DNA of 64,000 nt from RGIG3002 sp964449325. GTDB taxonomy: Bacteria; Bacillota; Clostridia; Lachnospirales; Lachnospiraceae. The notes beneath the pieces were generated by a model. That model saw nothing but the letters and a program-made list of their open reading frames with translations, had not been told where the DNA came from and did no database searches. The first letter of the stretch is position 1; each line of letters begins with the position of its first letter. The stretch covers positions 248,001-312,000 of the forward strand of contig CAYUYJ010000001.1 in NCBI GenBank assembly GCA_964449325.1, read 5' to 3'. Below are positions 50,407-58,572 of this stretch, one piece after another. The position numbers and the translations under genes are program-made.

Positions 50407-51696
50407 TTATCTGTCATCATGCAATCTGAAGTTTGCATAGGCATTCATGCCGTGTTCATGAACATCCAAACCATCAATTTCTTCTGCTTCTGAAACATGA
50501 AGTCCGATTGTCTTATTTAATACCGTAAACAAGATGAATGCACAGATAGCAACATATGCTATAACAGCAACTACACCAAGTACTTCAATTCCCACAAACT
50601 CAAGTCTTGTTTTTCCCATTTCCTCAAGAATAGAGGATTTGCAGAAAATACCTGTACAAATGGTACCGATTGCACCGCAGGCACCATGAACGGCAACCGC
50701 ACCAACCGGATCATCTACTTTTACAACTTTATCAAGGAACTCTACTACAAATACTACAACACCCCCTGCAATCACACCAATAACCATTGCGGAGTAGTTG
50801 GAAACGTAATCGCACCCTGCTGTAATAGCCACCAAGCCGGCAAGTGTTCCATTCAAAGTCATGGAAACATCAGGTTTACCATAGCGAACCCACGTAATAG
50901 CAAGCACCGTTATAGTTGCCATAACAGCTGAAAGGTTTGTAGTCATTGCGATATCGCCAAGACTTGTAGTTGCTCCTGTGGTAGAACCGCAGTTGAATCC
51001 GAACCAGCAAAACCAAAGAATAAATACACCCAACGCACCCATTACAATATTGTGACCCGGAATTGCCTTGGCTTTTCCGTTTTCATCAAATTTTCCAATA
51101 CGGGGTCCCTCAATTGCCGCACCAATAAAAGCACAAACACCGCCAACCATATGTACTGCTGTAGAACCGGCAAAATCATGAAATCCCATGGAGGACAACC
51201 AACCGTCACTCCAAATCCAGTGTCCGGTAACCGGATAAATAAAAATGGAAATACATGCACTGTAAATCAAATAAGTAGAAAATTTAGTTCTTTCAGCCAT
51301 AGCACCGGAAACAATGGTTGCACTGGTCGCGCAGAAAACAGTATGAAAAATCATAAATACACCAATCGGCAGACCATTCATCATTCCGTTTTCATCTGCC
51401 AGTCCCACAGTATTGAAAAATCCTGTTGTACCGACAAAACCACCCGCATCTTTACCAAACATCAGCGCAAATCCGATTAAGAAGAAGAAAATACTTCCTA
51501 ATACAAAGTCCATTAAGTTTTTCATAATAATGTTTCCGGCATTTTTAGCTCTTGTAAAACCGGATTCTACAATTGCAAAACCTGCCTGCATAAAAAATAC
51601 GAGAAATGCTGCAATACATGTCCACATGACATTCAGCAGTAACTCTGTAGCTTCTTCTAACGCCATTCCGTTAGCTAATAAGTCTGACAAATACAT
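50407..51696 (-). CDS. amt: Ammonium transporter Amt
   Basis: 429 aa, eleven membrane segments. Family motifs: FMQAGFAIVESGFTRAKNAG at the N-terminus, GFHDFAGSTAVHMVGG, and FNCGSTTGAT. The twin-histidine region (VHMVGG and GAVAVHGACGAIG) is present. Imports ammonium at low external levels; blocked by the PII protein encoded just upstream at 51854-52192. A cytosolic C-terminal tail (LDVHEHGMNAYANFRLHDD) is intact. Confidence 0.96.
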   Translation of the reverse strand: MYLSDLLANGMALEEATELLLNVMWTCIAAFLVFFMQAGFAIVESGFTRAKNAGNIIMKNLMDFVLGSIFFFLIGFALMFGKDAGGFVGTTGFFNTVGLADENGMMNGLPIGVFMIFHTVFCATSATIVSGAMAERTKFSTYLIYSACISIFIYPVTGHWIWSDGWLSSMGFHDFAGSTAVHMVGGVCAFIGAAIEGPRIGKFDENGKAKAIPGHNIVMGALGVFILWFCWFGFNCGSTTGATTSLGDIAMTTNLSAVMATITVLAITWVRYGKPDVSMTLNGTLAGLVAITAGCDYVSNYSAMVIGVIAGGVVVFVVEFLDKVVKVDDPVGAVAVHGACGAIGTICTGIFCKSSILEEMGKTRLEFVGIEVLGVVAVIAYVAICAFILFTVLNKTIGLHVSEAEEIDGLDVHEHGMNAYANFRLHDDR

Positions 51697-51853
51697 ATCT
51701 TTTTCCTCCTCAAAACACTGTGCTTTCGCATCAGCTTATTCAAAATAAAAAAGATAATATTCGAGCCTCCTCTGCTCTCCTATTATCTCCTTTGATAATC
51801 CGTTGTCGTGGGATTCCCACCGACCAATATGATAAATTTTTTCATGTCTATTC

Positions 51854-52192
51854 TTACAGAGCCTGCTCGCCTCTTTCGCCTGTACGAATTCTGACAGCAT
51901 CCTCAACCTCGTATACGAAAATCTTACCATCACCATAATTACCGGTGTTGATTTCGGATACAATACGATTAATCAAATCATCCGCTTTTTCCTGCGGTAC
52001 AACCGTTTCTACTTTAATCTTCGGTAATAAATTTACTCTGTACTCAGCACCACGGTATTTCTTAATAATACCCTTCTGATTACCATAACCCATGATGTTT
52101 ACAACATTCAGTCCGTTTACTTCACTTTCATCAAGAATTGCCTTCAAATCCTCAAGCTTTTCCGGTTTGATAATAATTTCCAGCTTCTTCAT
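51854..52192 (-). CDS. glnK: Nitrogen regulatory protein PII (GlnK)
   Basis: 112 aa trimeric sensor of 2-oxoglutarate, ATP/ADP and energy. MKKLEIIIKPEKLEDLKAIL at the N-terminus, T-loop with Y51 in KKYRGAEYRVNLLPK, and the C-terminal IFVYEVEDAVRIRTGERGEQAL signature (usual GKIFV...RIRTGE). The T-loop entrance reads GYGNQKG where GRGxQKG is common. Gene order glnK-amt is standard, with 158 bp between the two. Preceded by a promoter, an early terminator and a structured leader. Confidence 0.96.
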   Translation of the reverse strand: MKKLEIIIKPEKLEDLKAILDESEVNGLNVVNIMGYGNQKGIIKKYRGAEYRVNLLPKIKVETVVPQEKADDLINRIVSEINTGNYGDGKIFVYEVEDAVRIRTGERGEQAL

Positions 52193-52290
52193 AGTTTTTC
52201 CCTCCTAATTTTTTCTGATGCATTCCACTCTGCTAACCGACTTTTTATTCCGCCCATCCCTTAAGGTATTAAGCCGACAGCACATCAGAA
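52193..52290 (-). ncRNA. Possible structured leader RNA of glnK
   Basis: On the minus RNA, TTCTGATG (52288-52281 side) pairs with CATCAGAA near 52212-52219, TGCT pairs with AGCA inside it, and CTTAA/TTAAG form an inner hairpin. It follows the terminator at 52294-52326 and ends before an AGGAGG site. The fold is my reading by eye; no known riboswitch consensus is recognised. Confidence 0.4.
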
Positions 52291-52293
52291 TAC

Positions 52294-52326
52294 TAAAAAA
52301 GACGCTTCTACACCTGTAGAAACGCC
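52294..52326 (-). terminator. Early terminator (attenuator) in the glnK leader
   Basis: Minus strand stem GGCGTTTCTACA and TGTAGAAGCGTC with a GG turn (one G-U), followed by TTTTTTAG. It begins only about 8 bp after the predicted start site of the glnK promoter, so transcription of glnK-amt must pass it. Confidence 0.8.
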
Positions 52327-52340
52327 TTTGTTTGAATCTT

Positions 52341-52368
52341 ATTATACACGTATTCTTTCTATTGTCAA
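52341..52368 (-). promoter_or_regulatory. Promoter of glnK-amt
   Basis: Minus strand TTGACA (52368-52363), 16-bp spacer, perfect TATAAT (52346-52341) with an upstream TG (extended -10). Confidence 0.85.
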
Positions 52369-52470
52369 ACACTTTTTTATATTTTTTTCATATTTTTTTC
52401 AAATTTTATCCATATTCTTTTGTTTTATTCCTAAAAGTTTCTACCTTATTCATGCGCACAAACGTCGTAT

Positions 52471-53493
52471 CTATGCGTTATCCGGAATCTTTTTCATCCA
52501 TTTTTCATAACAGTTATTCCGCAAAAATTTGTTTCCTTCTTTCTGAAAACCCAGCTTATGACACAACCTGTTAGATGCCACATTTTCCTCTTTTACATAT
52601 GCTGCCACTTGTTCTATCTCCAATTCTTCTTTTGCATACTGTAAAATGGCACTACAAACCTCATATGCATAACCTTGTCTTTGAAAAGGTACTGCAATGA
52701 CATAGCCAAGCTCTGTCTCTCCCGTCTCTTCGCGCCAGCTAATACCTGCACGCCCGATAATCTTCCCACTCTTTTTTTCCACAATTGTCCATAGACCGTA
52801 TTCAAAAAATTCATACACATTCTTAATGTAGTTTTTAACATATTCCGTTTCCTGCTCCTCCTCCGAAAATAAACCTTCCATATATGCTGTTATGGATGGC
52901 TCTTTATAAATTTCATAGAAAGAAGGCACGTCTGCCGTTGTCATTTCCCTGACAACACACCGCTTCGTTTGTAATATCTCCCACGGAAGACCTGCATATC
53001 GTCTGCACACCCTTTCCATGAACCGTCCGTCGATATTGGCAAGGCTCTCGACCGCATACCGCACCCCGGTAAATTCTTTGTCTTTATTTTCTTCTGTAAG
53101 ACAGGCAATGCAGGAACATCCGCCTAAAACCGCCAGACCACAAATGTCCGGATTGTCACTCAAAAACAAAATCCCTCTCTTTTCCTGTTTTTCTCTCTCG
53201 TTCGCTGCTACTGTATCCAGTTCAATCAGAATCTCCTCTAATTTCCCATCCCCGCTCTCACCTTCTGTTTCATTCCTATCCTTCTTTCTCCGTTTTTCTG
53301 CCTTCTCTCCCAAACTTTCCTTTTCGCTGCACACCGATTCGGCCGCCTCATGCGCTTTCTCTGCAATATACCATATGACTTCTATCTTCTCTTTAAAAAG
53401 CAGGCTTATAAAAACGGTCAATTCTTCCTCCGCCGGCTGTTTTTCCAAAATCAAAACTACTTTTTTTAATATCTTTTCTTTTATACTCTGCAT
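52471..53493 (-). CDS. GNAT-family N-acetyltransferase with extra N-terminal domain
   Basis: 340 aa. Residues about 180-335 are a GNAT domain (RCVVREMTTADVPSFYEIYK, IIGRAGISWREETGETELGY, VPFQRQGYAYEVCSAIL, VASNRLCHKLGFQKEG), the last stretches being the acetyl-CoA P-loop and C-terminal motif. Residues 1 to about 175 contain a Lys/Glu-rich stretch (about 60-100) and a segment FLSDNPDICGLAVLGGCSCIACL ... FTGVRYAVESLANIDG resembling a degenerate HAD/Rossmann-like unit seen in Lachnospiraceae GNAT proteins. Substrate unknown. Confidence 0.8.
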   Translation of the reverse strand: MQSIKEKILKKVVLILEKQPAEEELTVFISLLFKEKIEVIWYIAEKAHEAAESVCSEKESLGEKAEKRRKKDRNETEGESGDGKLEEILIELDTVAANEREKQEKRGILFLSDNPDICGLAVLGGCSCIACLTEENKDKEFTGVRYAVESLANIDGRFMERVCRRYAGLPWEILQTKRCVVREMTTADVPSFYEIYKEPSITAYMEGLFSEEEQETEYVKNYIKNVYEFFEYGLWTIVEKKSGKIIGRAGISWREETGETELGYVIAVPFQRQGYAYEVCSAILQYAKEELEIEQVAAYVKEENVASNRLCHKLGFQKEGNKFLRNNCYEKWMKKIPDNA

Positions 53494-53505
53494 TGCACTT
53501 TTCCC

Positions 53506-53534
53506 TTTACGAATGTCCTCTAATCCGATAAAAT
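53506..53534 (+). promoter_or_regulatory. Possible promoter of the cyclophilin gene
   Basis: TTTACG (53506-53511), 17-bp spacer, TAAAAT (53529-53534). Weak -35. Confidence 0.45.
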
Positions 53535-53579
53535 AATAATCATATTGTAAACTATATAAACGCAGAAAGGAATACGATT

Positions 53580-54101
53580 ATGGCACAAAATCCTATTGTT
53601 ACAATTACAATGGAAAACGGAGATGTGATTAAGGCGGAATTATATCCTGAAATTGCTCCTGTTTCCGTAAATAACTTTATCAGCTTAATCAACAAAAAAT
53701 TTTATGACGGACTGATTTTTCACAGAGTGATTAACGGTTTTATGATTCAGGGAGGCTGTCCCGACGGAAACGGCATGGGTGGTCCTGGTTATTCCATTAA
53801 GGGTGAGTTTTCCTCTAATGGCTTTGAAAATAACCTGAAGCATACCGAAGGCGTTCTCTCTATGGCACGTAGCATGCACCCGGATTCCGCAGGCTCCCAG
53901 TTCTTTATTATGCACAAAAATGCGCCTCATTTAGATGGTTCCTATGCCGCTTTCGGAAAAGTAACAGAAGGCATGGATGTAGTAAATAAAATTGCCGAAA
54001 CACGAACCGATTACTCCGATCGTCCACTGGAACCGCAGATTATGAAAACAGTTACCGTCGAGACCTTTGGGGAGGTTTATCCTGAACCGGAAACAATGTA
54101 A
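53580..54101 (+). CDS. ppiB: Cyclophilin-type peptidyl-prolyl cis-trans isomerase
   Basis: 173 aa cytosolic isomerase, no signal peptide. Cyclophilin core: LIFHRVINGFMIQGGCPDGN, GPGYSIKGEF, GVLSMARSMHPDSAGSQFFI, and YAAFGKVTEGMDVV. The Arg and Phe of FHRV and QFFI, needed for activity, are present. It is a single gene on the plus strand with AGAAAGGA upstream and hairpin terminators downstream. Confidence 0.95.
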   Translation: MAQNPIVTITMENGDVIKAELYPEIAPVSVNNFISLINKKFYDGLIFHRVINGFMIQGGCPDGNGMGGPGYSIKGEFSSNGFENNLKHTEGVLSMARSMHPDSAGSQFFIMHKNAPHLDGSYAAFGKVTEGMDVVNKIAETRTDYSDRPLEPQIMKTVTVETFGEVYPEPETM

Positions 54102-54260
54102 GACGTCTTCACGTTCATATTTTGTTTACATTTCATTCAGAGAAACTTAATTTGAAAAACATTGCTTATTCATTTCTCCCTTATATACTACTAATATAAG
54201 ATAAATGAATAAGCCAATTACAAGTAATTTGATTTTTTAAATAACTTTTTCATAATAATT

Positions 54261-54311
54261 GCCAAGTAAAGCAACCCTTTACTTGGCATCCTCCCTTTTT
54301 AGGGGTTTTTT
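54261..54311 (+). terminator. Terminator after the cyclophilin gene
   Basis: GCCAAGTAAAG (54261-54271) and CTTTACTTGGC (54277-54287), perfect 11-bp stem, followed by a short CCCT/AGGGG hairpin and a T-run. Confidence 0.85.
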
Positions 54312-54344
54312 CGCATAACCTCTCATCGTAATAAAACTGTAATC

Positions 54345-54395
54345 AAAAAAGTCCGAACCGTTCCACACCGGAAACAGTTCAGACTTCTTTTTATG
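54345..54395 (-). terminator. Terminator of the aldolase gene
   Basis: Imperfect stem of about 14 bp between AAGTCCGAACCGTTCC and GGAAACAGTTCAGACTT. On the minus strand it ends in TTTTTTG. Confidence 0.85.
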
Positions 54396-54412
54396 TTCTC
54401 ATTTAAATATCA

Positions 54413-55276
54413 TTAAGCTTTGCCGATAGAACCGAATAATTCCATTTTTTCTTTTACAGTTGCTTTAATAGCTTCTGCACCCGGAGCAAGAAGTTTACGA
54501 GGATCAAAACCTTTTCCTTCCAAGTCTTTTCCTGCTTCTACATATTTACGTGTAGCTTCAGCAAATGCTAACTGGCACTCTGTATTAACATTGATTTTAG
54601 CAACACCAAGAGAAATTGCTTTTTTAATCATATCAGCCGGAATACCTGTACCACCGTGAAGAACTAACGGAAGTTCTCCTGTAAGCTGCTGTACAGCATC
54701 CAAAGTTTCAAAGCTTAATCCTTTCCAGTTTTCAGGATATTTACCATGAATATTGCCAATACCTGCTGCAAGAAAATCTACGCCAAGGTCAGCAATTGCT
54801 TTACATTCCTTCGGGTCTGCACATTCGCCTGCACCTACAACACCATCTTCTTCACCACCGATAGAACCTACTTCTGCCTCGATGGAACATCCCTTTGCAT
54901 GTGCTGCTGCAACTAATTCTTTTGTTTTCTCAACGTTCTCTTCAATCGGGAAATGAGAACCGTCAAACATAATGGATGAGAAACCTGCTTCCAGACATTT
55001 GAAGCAATGATCATAGCTGCCGTGGTCTAAGTGAAGAGCTACCGGAACTGTGATATTCTGGTCTTTGATTAATCCGTTTACCATTCCAACTACTACATCA
55101 TATCCGCCCATGTATTTACCGGCACCTTCAGATACACCGAGAATAACCGGAGAATTATTTTCCTGTGCTGTTGTCAAAATTGCTTTTGTCCATTCAAGGT
55201 TATTAATATTGAACTGTCCAACTGCATAATGACCAGCTTTTGCTTTTTTTAACATTTCTGTTGCTGAAACTAACAT
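54413..55276 (-). CDS. fba: Class II fructose-1,6-bisphosphate aldolase
   Basis: 287 aa zinc enzyme of glycolysis and gluconeogenesis, cleaving Fru-1,6-P2 to DHAP and G3P. Zinc and catalytic motifs: ALHLDHGSYDHC, SSIMFDGSHFPIEENVEKTK, EAEVGSIGGEEDG, FLAAGIGNIHGKYP, LVLHGGTGIP and KINVNTECQ. Monocistronic, with several TATAAT-like boxes upstream in the AT-rich 55277-55360 stretch. It would metabolise hexose from the mannan pathway. Confidence 0.96.
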   Translation of the reverse strand: MLVSATEMLKKAKAGHYAVGQFNINNLEWTKAILTTAQENNSPVILGVSEGAGKYMGGYDVVVGMVNGLIKDQNITVPVALHLDHGSYDHCFKCLEAGFSSIMFDGSHFPIEENVEKTKELVAAAHAKGCSIEAEVGSIGGEEDGVVGAGECADPKECKAIADLGVDFLAAGIGNIHGKYPENWKGLSFETLDAVQQLTGELPLVLHGGTGIPADMIKKAISLGVAKINVNTECQLAFAEATRKYVEAGKDLEGKGFDPRKLLAPGAEAIKATVKEKMELFGSIGKA

Positions 55277-55409
55277 TTTCGTACCTCCATAAAAGTTATC
55301 GTATTATATCGTTATCATTATACCCCATTATATTTAAAAAAGAAATAAATTTCGGTAAATTTTTAACAAATTTTTCTGTTACATACCGACCATAGTCTAA
55401 ACTCTTCAT

Positions 55410-56306
55410 TTAATCTTGAGGTACAATAATATCCATTGCCTTTTCGCAGTTTTTGATATGCACCCGTCTTTGATTTCCGCCAAATTCACCATCCAGAGTC
55501 CACGCAACCTCCTCCTCCGACTCAAAGGAAATATCCGCCGTTTTAAAGCAGTGCATATAATCTGTATTAATATCACGATTAAGCAATGCCGCCACAACCA
55601 TACTTAATTCAATAGGATTCTTCGGCATCCGGATTAATGTAACTTCAAATACCCCGTCATCCAGACTGACATTTTTTCCTGTAATTCTCTTAAATCCTCC
55701 CACCGAATCAGAATTGGTTACCATTCCAAAAATGAAATCATCTTCTATTGTTTCTCCATCGTGAGTTATTTTGAAATGGAAGGATTTAATCGCAGAAATA
55801 CTTTTTACTCCCTCTAACAGATATGCCATATGTCCCAGTACGTTTTTCGTTTCCTGCTTTGTCTCGTAAGAAACATCCGTAAACAATCCAAATGCTGCTA
55901 TATAAACAAAATTATCTTCGTTAAATGCTCCCACATCACAGCAAAAGGTTGTTCCGCTTATTACCGTTTCTGCGGCTTTTTTCATATTTTTGGGAAGGCA
56001 TAAACTATTGGCGAAATCATTGGTACTGCCTGCGGGTACATATCCAATAGGAATCCTTTTCCCGCTCTTCAGCATTCCCGTCACTACTTCATCAAGTGTG
56101 CCGTCTCCGCCGCTGCAAACCACTAAATCATAAATATCTTCCCGCTCCTGCATCATCAGAACAGCTTCCCCGGCTGCCTGTGTAGGAGACGCCATCACTT
56201 CATAACCGCCCCTGACAAAAATGTTGATAATATCCAAAAGATGATTACGAATCTGTGCTTTACCGGCTTTAGGATTGTATATAAAAAGCATTTTTCTTTT
56301 ATTCAC
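55410..56306 (-). CDS. Diacylglycerol kinase-family lipid kinase
   Basis: 298 aa. YegS/DgkB-type ATP-binding domain: FIYNPKAGKAQIRNHLLDII, VVCSGGDGTLDEVVTGML, IGYVPAGSTNDFANSL, and the C-terminal beta domain with DGVFEVTLIR and AWTLDGEFGG. It phosphorylates diacylglycerol or a related lipid alcohol, at the membrane surface. Single gene; no conserved neighbours here. Confidence 0.9.
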   Translation of the reverse strand: MNKRKMLFIYNPKAGKAQIRNHLLDIINIFVRGGYEVMASPTQAAGEAVLMMQEREDIYDLVVCSGGDGTLDEVVTGMLKSGKRIPIGYVPAGSTNDFANSLCLPKNMKKAAETVISGTTFCCDVGAFNEDNFVYIAAFGLFTDVSYETKQETKNVLGHMAYLLEGVKSISAIKSFHFKITHDGETIEDDFIFGMVTNSDSVGGFKRITGKNVSLDDGVFEVTLIRMPKNPIELSMVVAALLNRDINTDYMHCFKTADISFESEEEVAWTLDGEFGGNQRRVHIKNCEKAMDIIVPQD

Positions 56307-56404
56307 ACGAATCCTTCCTCTCTTACACTTTTTTTACATTCACTATACATTTTTTCACATAGAAAATCAATCATTGTCACAGGATTTAATGATTCTTTAA
56401 TAAA

Positions 56405-56440
56405 TAAAAAAGCCACCTTCCATAAGGAATAGTGGCCCTG
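56405..56440 (-). terminator. Terminator of the hprK to HPr-like operon
   Basis: Minus strand stem GCCAC...GGTGGC with inner TTCC/GGAA, then TTTTTTATT. It follows the HPr-like stop by about 30 bp. Confidence 0.85.
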
Positions 56441-56463
56441 TTTTCATATGTTCATTCACCTGT

Positions 56464-56718
56464 TTATTCTGCTTTTAAGAACTTTTCAATGCCTTCCATT
56501 GCATTGTCCTCATCTTTTCCATCCGTTGTCACTTTTACCTTTTCCCCATTATCAAGTCCAAGGCTCATCATTCCCATAATACTCTTTGCATTAACCCGTT
56601 TGCTTCCCGACTCAATATAAATGTTACTTTCAAATTGACTCGCCACCTGGACAAGTAATGCTACCGGTCTTGCATCCAGACCTGCTTCTAAACCGATTTC
56701 AATTTCTCTTTCTTTCAT
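56464..56718 (-). CDS. HPr-family protein lacking the phospho-histidine (Crh-like)
   Basis: 84 aa HPr fold. The HPr active-site motif GLHARPA reads GLDARPV: position 15 is Asp, not His, so it cannot take phosphate from Enzyme I. Ser46 in AKSIMGMMSL is kept, so HPr kinase can phosphorylate it. This is the logic of Bacillus Crh (which has Gln15): a regulatory paralogue that, as Ser-P form, would help CcpA or act on metabolism rather than carry sugar phosphate. It ends the operon hprK-glcK-murB-rapZ-whiA-HPr-like and is 14 bp after whiA. Confidence 0.9.
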   Translation of the reverse strand: MKEREIEIGLEAGLDARPVALLVQVASQFESNIYIESGSKRVNAKSIMGMMSLGLDNGEKVKVTTDGKDEDNAMEGIEKFLKAE

Positions 56719-56732
56719 AAATGCTCCTCCTT

Positions 56733-57674
56733 CTACGTCCTAATTTTATCTGCAAGCTCGCTTAATTTTCTTAGTCTATGGTTTACACCGGATTTTCCTA
56801 CCGGTGGATTCAAATATTGTCCAAGTTCTTTCAGTGTAGCATCAGGATAAGCTAATCGTATTTCTGCCATTTCCCTTAAGCTGTCCTGCAAGTTATGAAA
56901 TCCATAACTATCACGCACAAGTAAAATATCCTCTATCTGCTTCGATGAAGCATTTACCGTCTTCGTAATATTCGCTGCTTCACAATTAACACGTCTGTTA
57001 ATGGAATTACGCATCTCTTTCACAATACGGAAATTTTCAAATTCCATAAGAGAAACGTGAGCCTCCATAATATTGAGCAGGTCGGCAATTCCACTGCCTT
57101 CCTTCAAATAAACCACATAATATTTTTTTCTCAGAACAATCTTTGCTTCTACCTGAAACCCCTGTATGAGGTCGCGTAGCTGCATTGCCTGCATTTCATT
57201 AGTACATACTAATTCTAAATGATAACTTTTTTCCGGATCGCTCATGGAACCGGCTGATAAGAATGCTCCTCTTAAAAATGCACGCTGACAGCAGGAGTTT
57301 TTAATCAACATCGCGTTAACAGGCTGTGTAAAATCTGCTGCTTCCCCCTCCGCATTTACCAGTTTAACAGTCTGTAATATTTTATATACCGGTGCTTCTT
57401 CATCCAATACAAAAGAATATGTATGGCTCCTGCTTTTGTTTTCCCAAGTCTTCTGAGAAACATCACACTCTATATTAAATGTTTTTTTCAGTAATGTAAA
57501 GTACTTTCTTATAACTGATTGATTTTCCGAATGAAAAATGAGTCTTTTTTTCCCTGCCGTCTCCTGAAGTTCTCCGGAAAAATGCAGCATCGCTGCCAGT
57601 TCTGCAATCTGGCAATGTCTGGATGCACTGATATGTTTTGTCAACTCTTCTTTTACTTCTCCGGAAAAAGACAT
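56733..57674 (-). CDS. whiA: DNA-binding protein WhiA
   Basis: 313 aa. N-terminal LAGLIDADG-like fold (SFSGEVKEELTKHI, AELAAMLHFSG, CCQRAFLRGAFLSAGSMSDPEKSYHLEL) and C-terminal helix-turn-helix (NRRVNCEAANITKTVNASSK, RLAYPDATLKELGQYLNPPV, GKSGVNHRLRKL). WhiA affects cell division and chromosome segregation in Firmicutes. The ATG at 57674 with GGGAG 8 nt upstream is preferred to a GTG at 57683. Follows rapZ by 12 bp. Confidence 0.96.
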   Translation of the reverse strand: MSFSGEVKEELTKHISASRHCQIAELAAMLHFSGELQETAGKKRLIFHSENQSVIRKYFTLLKKTFNIECDVSQKTWENKSRSHTYSFVLDEEAPVYKILQTVKLVNAEGEAADFTQPVNAMLIKNSCCQRAFLRGAFLSAGSMSDPEKSYHLELVCTNEMQAMQLRDLIQGFQVEAKIVLRKKYYVVYLKEGSGIADLLNIMEAHVSLMEFENFRIVKEMRNSINRRVNCEAANITKTVNASSKQIEDILLVRDSYGFHNLQDSLREMAEIRLAYPDATLKELGQYLNPPVGKSGVNHRLRKLSELADKIRT

Positions 57675-57686
57675 CACATTCACTCC

Positions 57687-58550
57687 CTATCTTCCCTTTT
57701 CCACATCTCTGTGGGAAATTTTAAGTCCATAGTTTCCTTTGTCTTTCATCTGCTTGTACAATTCATTTGCAAGTGTTACACTTCTGTGTTTTCCGCCGGT
57801 ACAGCCGATTCCTATTACAAGCTGATACTTCCCTTCCTTAATATAATTTGGTATAAGAAAATTTATCATGTCAACAAGCTTGTCAAGAAACACATGAGAC
57901 TCATCGAAGCTCATCACATAGTCCTGTACTTCTTTATCATTACCTGTTTTCTGCTTTAATTCATCTATATAAAACGGATTCGGCAGAAAACGTACATCAA
58001 AAACCAAATCGGCGTCGGCGAGAATACCGTTTTTAAATCCAAAAGAAACAATGTTTACCATAAGACTATTATATTCTTCTCCACGAACAAAAATGCGGTC
58101 AAGCTCTTCCTTCAGTTCTCTGGTCAAAAGATTGGATGTATCAATCACATAATCCGCTTTCTTTTTAAGGCCTTCCAAAATTGCCTTTTCTTTTTGAATG
58201 CCTTCTGCTACTCTTCCGTCCTGCTCAAGAGGATGCAATCTTCTGCTTTCTTTATAGCGTTTCAAAAGCACCTGCTCATTCGCATCCATAAACAGAATTT
58301 CAAAGGAATGTCCCTTTTCCCTAAGAATATCCAGTGTTTTCTCCACACCGCCTCTTGTCTTATCAGAACGCACATCCAAACCAAGCGCTACCTTTGCTTC
58401 TTCTTTGTCCGGTGATGCAAAAACTTCCATGAATTTCTCTACCAGAGGCTCCGGCAGATTATCTACGCAATAAAAACCGATGTCCTCCAACATTTTCAAG
58501 GCTGTTCTTTTACCGCCGCCGCTCATTCCCGTCACTACTACAAATCTCAT
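57687..58550 (-). CDS. rapZ: RNase adapter RapZ / YvcJ-type nucleotide-binding protein
   Basis: 287 aa. P-loop VVVTGMSGGGKRTALKMLED, Walker-like VALGLDVRS, and the conserved C-terminal domain IGIGCTGGKHRSVTLANELY. YvcJ in Bacillus affects competence; RapZ in E. coli controls GlmZ sRNA decay. The start at 58550 is set by GGAGAG; an in-frame ATG at 58571 sits at the murB stop without a site. Operon member, between murB and whiA. Confidence 0.96.
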   Translation of the reverse strand: MRFVVVTGMSGGGKRTALKMLEDIGFYCVDNLPEPLVEKFMEVFASPDKEEAKVALGLDVRSDKTRGGVEKTLDILREKGHSFEILFMDANEQVLLKRYKESRRLHPLEQDGRVAEGIQKEKAILEGLKKKADYVIDTSNLLTRELKEELDRIFVRGEEYNSLMVNIVSFGFKNGILADADLVFDVRFLPNPFYIDELKQKTGNDKEVQDYVMSFDESHVFLDKLVDMINFLIPNYIKEGKYQLVIGIGCTGGKHRSVTLANELYKQMKDKGNYGLKISHRDVEKGR

Positions 58551-58572
58551 TTGTCTCTCCATTCTGCCCATG

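Larger units (their letters stand above)
54102..54412. other. 311-bp convergent intergenic region with terminators
   Basis: Holds the terminators of the cyclophilin gene (plus) and of the aldolase gene (minus). The first 150 bp are AT-rich and show no frame or repeat. Confidence 0.7.
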
